A DNA stretch of 64,000 nt from Bacillota bacterium (GTDB lineage Bacteria > Bacillota > SHA-98 > UBA4971), in the NCBI GenBank assembly GCA_030024085.1, contig JASEJE010000007.1, forward strand, positions 18,644 through 82,643, written 5' to 3'. Every line of letters starts with the position of its first letter. Position 1 is the stretch's first letter. The notes below the pieces were generated by a model that was not told the DNA's origin, searched no databases, and saw only the letters and a program-made list of their open reading frames with translations. This document shows, piece after piece, positions 1 through 9,763 of the stretch. The position numbers and the translations under genes are program-made.

Positions 1-386
1 GAGCGCCACGGTGATGGTCACCTCCTGGACCGAACCGAGAGGCAGCGAGTGACCGCCCGTGGGCTGGTCCACGAGACCGGTAAGTGCCCCGGTATAGAGC
101 GTCGTTGTCGGCGGGCTTGCCACCACGCTCGCATTGAGCGAGCCTGCGAGAATCTGCGCCATGCTGGCCGTGGTGGGCGACACGGCCGCCCAGTCGGCGG
201 AGACGAAGTAGAGGCAGTTGACGTCGCCCGCATTGGATACGGCGACCGTCCGACCACGGAGGCCCCAGGCAGAAGCGCGGGGGACGCAAGTACGGCGCTC
301 TCAGGTGATATGGCAACGCTTACGGTGGCCGTAAGCACCTGGCTGGCAGTGTTGGCGGCATCTCCGGTGAACGTGAATGACGGCAT
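1..386 (-). pseudogene. Partial surface/secreted-type protein running off the window start, with an apparent 1-nt frameshift near 250
   Basis: ATG at 386 on minus strand preceded by GGGAGGGATCTGT; N-terminal frame MPSFTFTGDAANTASQVLTATVSVAIS..., then protein-like sequence continues in another frame (TVAVSNAGDVNCLYFVSADWAAVSPTTASMAQILAGSLNASVVASPPTTLYTGALTG) to the window edge. Confidence 0.5.
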
Positions 387-979
387 ACAGATCCCTCCCT
401 GGGGACGGGGCAATGGTCGCAGCAACGCGTCGGCGCATCTGGGGCGGCCCGATGCAAACCCGCCGGCCCGCTGCACGGGTCGCGCACGCGTAGCGCACAG
501 GCTGCACATCAGCCACGCGCGCATCGGCCGCCCGTGCGCGCCTCCCTTGCCCTCCTGCCTGCTTGCTTGTTTGCCTGCGAGCACTGCCGCGCGCTTGCAG
601 GTGTGCAGCTAGGCGAAGCCGCGACCGCTGTCCCTTCTGCCACATCCTATGCGCACCGCCTCAGGGGTGTGAAGGACGTACCCGGACCGTGCTGTTGGGT
701 TATCCCTGGGTATGGGTCTGGGTTTGGGTGCGTGCGGTCTCTGCAGGCATGGGCCGCTGGAAGAGCTGCCAGACCACTGGTCTTGAGGACGATAGCGAGA
801 ACCCGAAATGCATGGACGCAGCCTGCCCTCTCTGGCCGTGCGTCATCACCACGGGGCTCGCGAACTACGCCTACTGCGGGGATTACGTATGCGATAACCT
901 GAGAACGAGAATCGCGGAGTATGAGGGGATAGCGAGCACGTTGTTCAACCAGCCTTCATAGAATGTATCGGACAGGGGT

Positions 980-2566
980 ATGCTCAGGCGTTCCCCTCTC
1001 AAGTCAGCAATTGAAAGGATGAGACCAGTGTCTCGAAGGCTGTTCTACAACTTGTTCGCTACCGACGGCTTCATCCACCTTCCGATAGACCCGACGGGAA
1101 CCGAGCCTCGTCGGAAGGTCTACATCTTCGGCTTCGTCGGGGGACTATTCAAGGTTCAGCCGTTGGCGTTCGGGGTACCAACAGGCCCACCTACAATAGT
1201 GAACCCCCAATTCGATATCACCGTTCCGGCAAACCTCGACGCGCTCAGAGGCAAAGCGGTAATCCCCTCGCCGAGAATAGACATGGAAATCGGCGACGAA
1301 CTATACATTACGCTTGTGAACCTCGGTCTATACCTTACGACCCCGCCCATCCTCGACGTCCATACAGTCCACATACACGGAGGTCACGTGGCTACCCAGA
1401 TTGACGGTGTCCCCGAAACGTCCTTCGGTGTGCCGGTGACCCCGCCAGGTGAACCGGGAATCGCGGTGACCTATTACTTCAAGCCAGAGAAGCCGGGCAC
1501 GTACTTCTATCACTGCCACGAAGAAGCATCAGAGCACGTCCAAATGGGAATGTACGGCGCCCTGATCGTCTACCCGTCCGCGCTTAGCTTGGCAGAAGCA
1601 GGCATTGTAAAGAGCCCCATTAGTGGGCGCTGGTTCTTCAAAGGCAGACCATTCCCACAGATTCCTCCCACCGCTACTAACAGGAACTTTGCGTACAACG
1701 ACATTAACTCCTTCTTTAACAGCGATTGGGTGTTGCTTTTTTCGGACATCGACACGCGCTGGCACGATGCAGTATTTGCTCAGACCGACTTCAACCCTGT
1801 GGACTACAAGCCGGATTATTGGCTGGTCAACGGTCGGGCTTTCCCGGACACCTTACTGCCTACCGCGCTACCGCCGGAGCTTGTACCCAATTTCGGGTAC
1901 ACCATCCCGGAAGGATACGACTGCTATGTCAAGGTATCAACAGGGGACCCGGCAAGATGCATACCACCCGACAAGTTCCTGCTCCGGATGATAAACATCG
2001 GCTACCAGCCGGTGCCATTCCACGTTCATGGCTGGCATGGTGCTATCGTGGGGAAAGACGCAAACCCGAGAACAGCAGGTGAAATGAACTTCACGACGCT
2101 CGTGGGATCGGGCGAAAGCTACGACGTCCTCTACACCGCTGACGACAAGAGAGCGATCTATGCGGACTACATCTTCTGCGGAAAGGCAGGCTTCCCATCC
2201 TTAAAGAGTCAAATCGCTACGGCCACCGCTCAATCCAAAGCAGCCGGCACATTCATTCCGCCCTTCCCCGGTGCGAAGGACCTCTGGGCGAATACGGTTC
2301 TAAAGGATAGTTTGGGTCGAGGAACGTTCATCCCACCGTACAATTGGGTACCGTGGAACTACGGCTCGGAGACGGCAGACAACTTCATGTTCCCCCAATT
2401 CTATCTAGCCCATAACCATGACGACTACAAAGTCACCAACAACGGCGTCTATCCCGGCGGACAGCTGATCTTCATCGAGACCGACTTCCCGAGTTCCGAC
2501 TACAAAGCAACTCCGCCTGAGGTAGCCGAGCCCCCACACGTCTGTTTTCCGAAACTCACCCCGTAG
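980..2566 (+). CDS. Multicopper oxidase
   Basis: HIHGGH, YHCHEEASEHVQMGMYGALIVYP and FHVHGWHG copper-ligand type motifs; start may instead be 1019. Confidence 0.85.
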   Translation: MLRRSPLKSAIERMRPVSRRLFYNLFATDGFIHLPIDPTGTEPRRKVYIFGFVGGLFKVQPLAFGVPTGPPTIVNPQFDITVPANLDALRGKAVIPSPRIDMEIGDELYITLVNLGLYLTTPPILDVHTVHIHGGHVATQIDGVPETSFGVPVTPPGEPGIAVTYYFKPEKPGTYFYHCHEEASEHVQMGMYGALIVYPSALSLAEAGIVKSPISGRWFFKGRPFPQIPPTATNRNFAYNDINSFFNSDWVLLFSDIDTRWHDAVFAQTDFNPVDYKPDYWLVNGRAFPDTLLPTALPPELVPNFGYTIPEGYDCYVKVSTGDPARCIPPDKFLLRMINIGYQPVPFHVHGWHGAIVGKDANPRTAGEMNFTTLVGSGESYDVLYTADDKRAIYADYIFCGKAGFPSLKSQIATATAQSKAAGTFIPPFPGAKDLWANTVLKDSLGRGTFIPPYNWVPWNYGSETADNFMFPQFYLAHNHDDYKVTNNGVYPGGQLIFIETDFPSSDYKATPPEVAEPPHVCFPKLTP

Positions 2567-2694
2567 TCGTCGGGGGGCTGAACAAGAACGATCGGGGACC
2601 CGGGGATCTGGTCGAACTATGCGTTTTTCTCGGCGTCTGTCTGCACGCCTGTCCGTCTGTCCGCCGCTACCGGGCTTGCTCAGGCCGAGTCGTG

Positions 2695-3110
2695 CTACCA
2701 TGCCCGCTCAGGCTGAGTGAGGAGCCTCCCGGGCAGGGCCGGTGTGATCTCCGACAGGTCTATGCCCATCTGGCTCAGAATCGTTGGGACTATGTCCCTC
2801 TGGTCGCCTCTTGTCTTGATCCCCGGGTCGTTGGTTGCCAGGAACACGTATGGAGCCATCGCGTGGGAGGTCTTCCCCTCGTCCATGCCGTGGTCGGACG
2901 TGACGTAGATGCGTGTGCGTTCGTATATGCCGAGATCCTTCAACTTCGCAACTATGCGCCCAAGCCACTCATCCACGGTGATGATGGCCTTCGAATACTC
3001 GCTCGAGTTCTCTCCGTATCTGTGCCCTACGTGATCGGGGTCGGAGAACAAGAGGGCAGGCCGTAACCAATCGCGCGATCCACGAAGGCGAATGCAGCGA
3101 TGCTCCCAGC
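2695..3110 (-). pseudogene. 3' remnant of an alkaline phosphatase / type I phosphodiesterase family protein
   Basis: FSDPDHVGHRYGENSSEYSKAIITVDEWLGRIVAKLKDLG...TSDHGMDEGKTSHAMAPYVF matches the C-terminal metal-site region; N-terminus missing and AFVDRAIGY-type sequence sits in another frame. Confidence 0.65.
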
Positions 3111-3208
3111 CGGCAGTTCCGCTCAACCGGCAGGAGTTCCACATTCCCCGAGAGGAACAGCCGGCTACATACCGAAACTTGGTGTCTATGAGGGTTCTCA
3201 TGCTAGTG

Positions 3209-3830
3209 TTATCCCTTGACCGCCCCGGCGGACACGCCCCTGGTGATCTGGTTGCGGAAGATGAGGTAGAAGATAAGCATGGGAAGCATGCCGATCACCA
3301 GGGCTGCGAACTGCTTTCCGTAGTCCGAAGAGAGGGCTCCCGAGAACTTCAGGATCCCGACCGGCAACGACTTCAGAGAATTCTTCGACACAAGGATGTT
3401 TATCAGCATGAACTCGTTCCAAATGCTGGTAACATTCAGTATCGCCAGTGTCGTGATCACCGGCCTCGCCATGGGCACGACTATCGAGGAGAAGATCCTG
3501 AGATAGCTGGCGCCATCGATCCTTGCTGATTCGACGATCGAGTCGGGGATGCTCTTGACGTATTCCGTGCACAGGTACACGCCCAGGGGAAGCCCGATGC
3601 CTGTGTACGGAATGAGCACTCCAAGACGCGTGTCGTAAAGGTGCGTCGAGTTAGCCATCAGGAAGAGCGGCACCATGATCGACTGCAGCGTCAGCAGGAG
3701 GCCCACCACGAAGCTCCCATAAGGTATATCATGGTCTGAAAGAAGCCGGGCATCTTCACAAGTTTCCTGAAGAGGATATAGGCGAGTATGAAGCCGAGGG
3801 GGATCTGTCCGAAGGACCGAACGGTCTCGG
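3209..3830 (-). pseudogene. Sugar ABC permease remnant: MalF-type 5' piece joined out of frame to MalG-type 3' piece
   Basis: SFGQIPLGFILAYILFRKLVKMPGFFQTMIYL in one frame; GSFVVGLLLTLQSIMVPLFLMANSTHLYDTRLGVLIPYTGIGLPLGVYLCTEYVKSIPDSIVESARIDGAS (EAA motif) in another. Confidence 0.75.
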
Positions 3831-4006
3831 CGCCGGTGCCAGATCCGTGTCCCGGCCTACGTCCGTGTCCCGGTCTGCGATGGGGTCTCCGACGAGTGGT
3901 TCTAGAGCGGAGCATCCGTCCCCTTCCGCCTCCAGCCCGCCCGTCCGCCCATCGATCCTGTGGCATGCCAAGTCCGGGTCCAACCCGTCATGTTACTTCC
4001 GAAGCA

Positions 4007-5341
4007 TTACTTCTGCGTGGCCTTCCAGCTTTCAAAGGCCTTCTGGACCTTCGCCGCCACCTGCTCCGGCGTGGAGATCCCAAGCCCGATCTCCTGGAGG
4101 CCGACGTTCAGCGGACCGTATACCTGCGCGTGCAGCACATTGTCCAGTACGTACGTCCCACCGAACTTGCCGTAGAACCGCGCCCGTTCCTGAGCGAGGG
4201 GCTCCAGCTTGTCGCTGGTCACATCCTTCCTCGACGGGAAGGCCGCGCCGGTCTCGAGGCGGATCTTCTGAACCTCGGGAGAGGTGAGCCACATGATGAG
4301 CTTCCATGTGGCCTTCTCCTTCTCGGAACCGGCCGGTATGTCGGCGTTCATCCCGAAGCCCACACCTGGGACCGAAGACGTCGTATTGTGGTTTATCTGG
4401 CCGGGGATCTCGGGGAATACGGTCATGGCGAAGTTCTTCTGTTCCGCGGGCGGGATGAGTGCCTGGCTGGTGGTGGGGTCCGTCAGGAAGTTGCTTACCT
4501 TCCAGTCGCCGTCGATCATGAACGGAGCCTTGCCCGAGGCAAACAAGCCGTTCACCTCGTTGTACGGTGTCTGCAGAGCCTTCCTGCTGAGCACCCCGTC
4601 AGTGCAAAGCGACTGGTAGAACTTGAGCGCCTTCACGAACGGCGCGTCCGTGAACCTGACCTTCCCGGCCAACACATCGTCGATGTACTTGTCGCCGCAC
4701 AGCCTGCCCACGATCATGCTGAACAAGCAGGACTGCATCACCCAGTCGTCTTGAGCGCCCATGAGGATGACGCCCTTGCCGGCGGCCTTCAACTTTGGAA
4801 CCATGGCCTTCAAATCTTCGTAGGTCTTGGGAATGGTAAGCCCCATGTCGTGGAGCATCTTGGTGTTGACGTAGAGCACGTGGGTGCCAGTGACACCGAT
4901 GGGCAGCTCAGCCAGGTATCCACCGGCTTGGGGCACCAGTGCCGCCTCGGAGAACTCCTTCCGCATCTCCCCCAGGAACGGCGTGAGGTCCTTCACCAAG
5001 TGCTTGGTGTGGAGAGTGCTAGACCTTCCTCCAGGCCACATGTAAATGACGTCCGGCAACTGCCCCGCCGCCGCATAGGCCTCTGTCTTCTGGTGGAACG
5101 GTTCGTTGAAGAGGTCTTCGCGTTCGACCTTGATGTCGGGGTTGTTCCTCTCGAAGGCTTCCCAGACCTCGGTGATCTCCCGGTACGCCGAGGGGCTCGT
5201 AGCGTCGAGATAGTTAAGGACCCTGAGGACGATAGGCTTATCCGCCGCGATGCCGACGGTTCCTCCTGACCCAGCCACGAGCACACTGGCCAACGAGACA
5301 CAAACCAGGATCATGAGCGCCTTTGGCTTCCGAAACGACAT
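4007..5341 (-). CDS. Extracellular sugar-binding protein (ABC transporter family 1)
   Basis: Signal peptide MSFRKPKALMILVCVSLASVLVAGSGG; GGAGGGATTCAC RBS; typical MalE-like sequence. Confidence 0.88.
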   Translation of the reverse strand: MSFRKPKALMILVCVSLASVLVAGSGGTVGIAADKPIVLRVLNYLDATSPSAYREITEVWEAFERNNPDIKVEREDLFNEPFHQKTEAYAAAGQLPDVIYMWPGGRSSTLHTKHLVKDLTPFLGEMRKEFSEAALVPQAGGYLAELPIGVTGTHVLYVNTKMLHDMGLTIPKTYEDLKAMVPKLKAAGKGVILMGAQDDWVMQSCLFSMIVGRLCGDKYIDDVLAGKVRFTDAPFVKALKFYQSLCTDGVLSRKALQTPYNEVNGLFASGKAPFMIDGDWKVSNFLTDPTTSQALIPPAEQKNFAMTVFPEIPGQINHNTTSSVPGVGFGMNADIPAGSEKEKATWKLIMWLTSPEVQKIRLETGAAFPSRKDVTSDKLEPLAQERARFYGKFGGTYVLDNVLHAQVYGPLNVGLQEIGLGISTPEQVAAKVQKAFESWKATQK

Positions 5342-5450
5342 GTGAATCCCTCCTCGCCTTGTAATACTTGTAATGATGGACTCCCAGACCGTACCACTCT
5401 GCACGATTCCCCACGACGGTCCCACAAACGTTCTGGTAACTGTTGCATCT

Positions 5451-7124
5451 TCACATACTGACCGGGATCACCCCCTTAGGACTTGCTTCGCCAGCCAGCA
5501 CCCGTGCAAGTGCAGAGAGGACGACGCTTTCGGTACTGTAGGCGAAAAGCGCCGGGGCCCTGCGCGAAAGCGCCGCCTGCACCGGGCGCGCTTCACGTGG
5601 ATCCCTGATGCCTATCAAGAGCAAGTTCCATCTAGCTTCTAAGGCTGCCGCCAGCGCCGCCTGCCCTGGCGCGCCACCGCCGTTTCTGACGACGAGCGCC
5701 GCTCGCGGGAGAGGTACGCCAGCACCGTCAGCGCTCGAACTCTCAGACCTGTCGCAGTCTGCCCCAGCTGCCGCTCCGACGCGGTGTGGCCCTGTCATCG
5801 TGCGTCCTGTCATGGCGCGCCAGGAGTCCTCTACGAGCGAGATAACGTCCTGTATCTCCTGCGGGTCTGGATCCATTGAACAGCGCACTCTGGCGCACCG
5901 GACGCCGCAGCTCTCGAGCTCTTGGAGGAAGGGTGAGACGTCCATCGAGTCCTCGGCCAGGGTGATCTGATCCATGGCCGGCGTCACCAACACGAGTGCG
6001 CCTGGTCCGAATGTCCATGACCGCGGCCTCTCCCCATCGACAAACGTGACCACCCGCTCGCCCAGGTCATCCAGGGACAGGCTCTGCGCCACTGCCCGCG
6101 GCGAAGACGCGCGCGCCGCGACCGCAAGCCCCTGTTTCCACCTGCGGATTCTCGCGACGGATCGCTCCACCCTCTCGAGGCTGATCCTGCCGGACAGAAC
6201 CGCGTCTCGCACCGCCTCGAAAGCCGCCCCCTGAAGCTCTGGAGTGTGGCTGATGAGGACGATGTCGCAGCCGGCCTCTATCGCCATCACCGCAGCCTCG
6301 GGCACCGGGCCGACTTCTCGCACCCCACCCATTTCGAGGCAATCCGTGAGCACCACGCCGTCAAAGCCAATCTCCTCCCTGAGGAAGCCGGTCACCAACG
6401 GGTGGGAAAGTGAGGCAGGACGCTCAGGGTCCAGGTCGGTAAACCTGACGTGGGCGACCATTATCGCAGCCTGGGGGAGTCTGGCCACCTCGATGAATGG
6501 GACGGCATCCCCGGCGATCAGGTCGGCCTTCGGTATCCTGCATTCCGGCAGCGAGAAATGGGAGTCCTCCGACACGCTCCCGTGACCCGGAAAGTGCTTC
6601 GCTACGAAAAGAACTCCGGCATCCAGAAGCCCGTTGGCGTACGCCGCTCCAAACTCTGCGACCCGGCGCGGGTCATCGCCAAAAGAGCGGGCCCCGACCG
6701 CAGGGTTCAACGGCTCCCGGGCCAGGTCGAGAACCGGGGCGAAGTTGGCGTTGATCCCGAGAGAGAGAAGGTCCCGTCCGGTCACATGGCCTGCACACCT
6801 GGCGGCCTCGGGATCACCTGTGGCCGCGAGACCCATGTTGCCGGGAAGGGATGTGACCAGCCCCCTGAGTGGAGACAAAGTGCCACCCTCCTGATCGATA
6901 GCCACGAGCGGCGGCCCAAAGTCCGGACCGTGCTGCGATGCCAGGTCGGAGAGCGCACAGGTCAGCTTCTTTACCTGCGCCGGGTCATGTACGTTTCGAC
7001 CGAACAGGATGAACCCGCCGCACGGACAACGGGAATAGCGTGCTTCGAAGTCGGAGTCCGCTTCAAGTCCAGACAGGCCGGCAATGAAGAGTTGCCCGAC
7101 GAGTGACTCCACATCTGATTTCAT
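5451..7124 (-). CDS. nagZ: Glycoside hydrolase family 3 beta-N-acetylhexosaminidase (NagZ-like)
   Basis: AIDQEGG, KHFPGHG and DCLEMGG motifs. Confidence 0.88.
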   Translation of the reverse strand: MKSDVESLVGQLFIAGLSGLEADSDFEARYSRCPCGGFILFGRNVHDPAQVKKLTCALSDLASQHGPDFGPPLVAIDQEGGTLSPLRGLVTSLPGNMGLAATGDPEAARCAGHVTGRDLLSLGINANFAPVLDLAREPLNPAVGARSFGDDPRRVAEFGAAYANGLLDAGVLFVAKHFPGHGSVSEDSHFSLPECRIPKADLIAGDAVPFIEVARLPQAAIMVAHVRFTDLDPERPASLSHPLVTGFLREEIGFDGVVLTDCLEMGGVREVGPVPEAAVMAIEAGCDIVLISHTPELQGAAFEAVRDAVLSGRISLERVERSVARIRRWKQGLAVAARASSPRAVAQSLSLDDLGERVVTFVDGERPRSWTFGPGALVLVTPAMDQITLAEDSMDVSPFLQELESCGVRCARVRCSMDPDPQEIQDVISLVEDSWRAMTGRTMTGPHRVGAAAGADCDRSESSSADGAGVPLPRAALVVRNGGGAPGQAALAAALEARWNLLLIGIRDPREARPVQAALSRRAPALFAYSTESVVLSALARVLAGEASPKGVIPVSM

Positions 7125-7502
7125 CGGCTTGCTCCTTCGTTTCCGGGCTCAAAGGCGGGCCCGAATAGGATGGGGAAAACGCTGAGCGACTTATGTGCTG
7201 ACTGCAAATAAGTGGGCCAGAAGCACCACGCGCACTTGCCGTATCCCCGGGTCGCCCGCTGCATCCAGGGCAGCGCCGCCGCAGTCGTCCCCAAGTATGG
7301 TGCCATAAGCTTGTGCCGCTCGTCCCGACGGTGTCGGGGTGGCCCGTGCTTGCCAGGGCGGGGCGCCTGGAATTTGGCTAGCCCTTGCGCCAAATTCGAA
7401 CGAGGCTCACCGCAAGCGCGCCGTCCCCGGAGGGCAACACCGGCAACCCTGGACAGGACTCACCCGCTGAAGAGTAGCGCGAACTTGTGGCGATCTACTC
7501 AG

Positions 7503-7694
7503 ATGGGTGACATACGGGGCTACGGTGGCAGGACGTGGACGTGGATGAAGTCTCTCGGCATCGCCGACGAGACGTTCGATGGCTTGCGCCACGCGCACAC
7601 GAGCCGGCTCATCGCCCTCGGCATGCACCCGAAGGATATCCAGGAGCGCCTGAGCCTGAGGCATGCTGACATCTCCACGACGATGATGCTCTAG
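7503..7694 (+). pseudogene. Tyrosine recombinase/phage integrase C-terminal remnant
   Basis: FDGLRHAHTSRLIALGMHPKDIQERLSLRHADISTTMML* resembles the HxLRH...H/W core; no N-terminus, stop before the catalytic Tyr region. Confidence 0.65.
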
Positions 7695-7801
7695 ATCCAG
7701 CAGGCCATCGACGGGGATAAACCCCGCGAGTGTGCTGGCAGGAGATGACACGGCATCGATCCGGCACCGACCACCTGCGCACATTCGGGCACCGCGATGC
7801 A

Positions 7802-7831
7802 AAAAGCGCCGCAAACCCTTGCGGCGCTTGA
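7802..7831 (-). terminator. Intrinsic terminator downstream of tRNA-Thr
   Basis: Minus strand AAGCGCCGCAAGGGTTTGCGGCGCTTTTT. Confidence 0.75.
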
Positions 7832-7838
7832 AAATTCA

Positions 7839-7913
7839 TGGAGCCGACGACCGGACTTGAACCGGTAACCTGCGCATTACGAGTGCGCTGCTCTACCGTT
7901 GAGCTACGTCGGC
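7839..7913 (-). tRNA. tRNA-Thr (anticodon CGT)
   Basis: GCCGACG/CGTCGGC acceptor stem, GGTTCAAGTCC T-arm, CTCGTAA anticodon loop, encoded CCA. Confidence 0.92.
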
Positions 7914-8299
7914 ACCAAGAGAGAAAGCCCATTTGATTCGGCCGGGTGCTGAACATCAAGGACCCTGGACACAGCGTCCGTCTCGCATTGAGAGTATAGC
8001 ACAGGCGTGCTAGCGTGTAAAGACCTCGTCAGCGCACGTCGGCGCATGACGCCGAAGCGCGGTCGCTGAGGCATCCCGACGGGGCGGTCGCGAAGCGCGG
8101 AGTCCCGGGGTGCGGAGGTACAGGGGCGCAAGGATACACTCGAGCGCCCCAGCCAACAGCCAACTGGTGAAGTGGCGGCGACTCGCATCCCCGGGTAGTC
8201 GCGCTGGGCCACCGCTGCCGCGGGACAGTAAGCACGTCGCCTGCATCTCAACCGCGACTGTCAGGCACCGCCGCGCTTCGCCCGCGGCGCCGTCTGCTC

Positions 8300-9574
8300 T
8301 TACAGCTCCGCGCCCGCCGCCGCCACGCCCGCCTCCCGCGAAGCTGGGGCGATCCCCACGACCTCTCCGCGTCTCACCCCAAGCATGAGGGCGAACGCCG
8401 CCGCGAAGCTCACGAACGCGCATATGAACAGGACCTGCTTCCCCATGACGTCCATGAACCAGCCGAACACGGGCGGAGCGACGATGGCTGCGAGGGCCGA
8501 GAAGAAGTAGTAAAGGCCTGTGTACGCCCCTATCTTCGCCGTGGTGGTCATGTCCACGACCATCGGATACGAGTTGATGTTGATGAGCGCCCATGCAACG
8601 CCCCCCACGAGCAGCAGCGCCGTGAGCGTCGCACCTGGGCGCGCGAACCTCATCGCGAGGAGCATCAGCGAAAGGCCCACGATCCCCGCCAGTATCGTAC
8701 GCCGCCGCCCGATGGCCGTGGCGATGAACCCGCTCGGGATGGCGAAGACCAGGAAGGACAGGGAGAAAAACCCGAGCGCGAACGAGGCCGCCGCGGGGGT
8801 CATCCCCCACACTTCGACGCCGTACAGCGTAAACAGCGCTTCGACCCCGCTCCACCCGACAAACCAGAAGAAGATCGCAAGGAGCAAGCACAGGGCGCTC
8901 TTGTCCCGATCGGCCAGGACCTCGCCCATGGCCTGGACGATGCCGACACTCCCCTCCTTGCCGCCGCCGGCGTTGCCGGAACTGTCCGCGTGGCGCGGCT
9001 CGCGAATGGTCCTGAGCAGAACCAGAAAGACGACAACCATGAGCGCGCTGGTCACGACGAACGGCAGGCCGGGGTCCACCTTGAAGAGCTGCGAGAACAC
9101 GAAGAAGGCGAGGAGTGCGCCCAGGCCGCCCATGAAGTTGATTATGCCGTTGGCCTTGCTGCGAAGCGGGGACGGTGTAATGTCAGGCATGAGAGCCACT
9201 GTGGGTGCCCGGAAGGCCGTCATGGCGACGTTCATCACGATGATGACCGGAATCATCGCCGCCAGGGCGAACCTTGTGAGTGGAATGAGCGCAAAGAACA
9301 CCGCCGCCACGGGCACTCCCGCCAGCAGGAAGGGCATCCTGCGCCCCACCCTGGTCCACGTCCTGTCGCTGAGTGCGCCAAAGTAGGGCTGTAGCGTTAT
9401 GGCGGCGATGTTGTCAAAAGTCATGATGATGCCGACAAGCGTGGTGCGGTAGGCGACGTCCTTGAGAAGATCGGAGAGAAAGATAGGCACGTAGGAGTTG
9501 TAGATGGACCAGCTCAGCGATATGCCGAAGAACCCAAGGCCGAGGACGAAAGTCCTGAGGTAATTCAGCCGCAC
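8300..9574 (-). CDS. MFS transporter (GPH/SLC45-like sugar transporter)
   Basis: 12-TM-like sequence with PYFGALSDRTWTRVGRRMPFLLAG. Confidence 0.85.
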   Translation of the reverse strand: MRLNYLRTFVLGLGFFGISLSWSIYNSYVPIFLSDLLKDVAYRTTLVGIIMTFDNIAAITLQPYFGALSDRTWTRVGRRMPFLLAGVPVAAVFFALIPLTRFALAAMIPVIIVMNVAMTAFRAPTVALMPDITPSPLRSKANGIINFMGGLGALLAFFVFSQLFKVDPGLPFVVTSALMVVVFLVLLRTIREPRHADSSGNAGGGKEGSVGIVQAMGEVLADRDKSALCLLLAIFFWFVGWSGVEALFTLYGVEVWGMTPAAASFALGFFSLSFLVFAIPSGFIATAIGRRRTILAGIVGLSLMLLAMRFARPGATLTALLLVGGVAWALININSYPMVVDMTTTAKIGAYTGLYYFFSALAAIVAPPVFGWFMDVMGKQVLFICAFVSFAAAFALMLGVRRGEVVGIAPASREAGVAAAGAEL

Positions 9575-9763
9575 GGGGTCATCCTCCTTTCAAGCCCTCA
9601 TACTGGGCTTTCATGCCTCCTGCTTTCTGCTTTCGCGACAGAGAGCCCGCCCTCTCGTCTCTCGTCGGTTCTGCCCGGGGGCGAAGGGACATGCCGACGC
9701 TCGCGGGGCCATGAAGAGGCGCCTGACGTCGTGCGCCCCGTCCGGGCGTGCCGCGGTGCCTCT

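Noticed and set aside
3788-5269. 493-aa plus-strand ORF
   Set aside because: Antisense to the sugar-binding protein and permease remnant; Arg/Pro-rich, typical of high-GC shadow ORFs
8010-8891. 293-aa minus-strand ORF
   Set aside because: Overlaps the MFS gene in another frame; low-complexity Arg/Gly/His-rich translation
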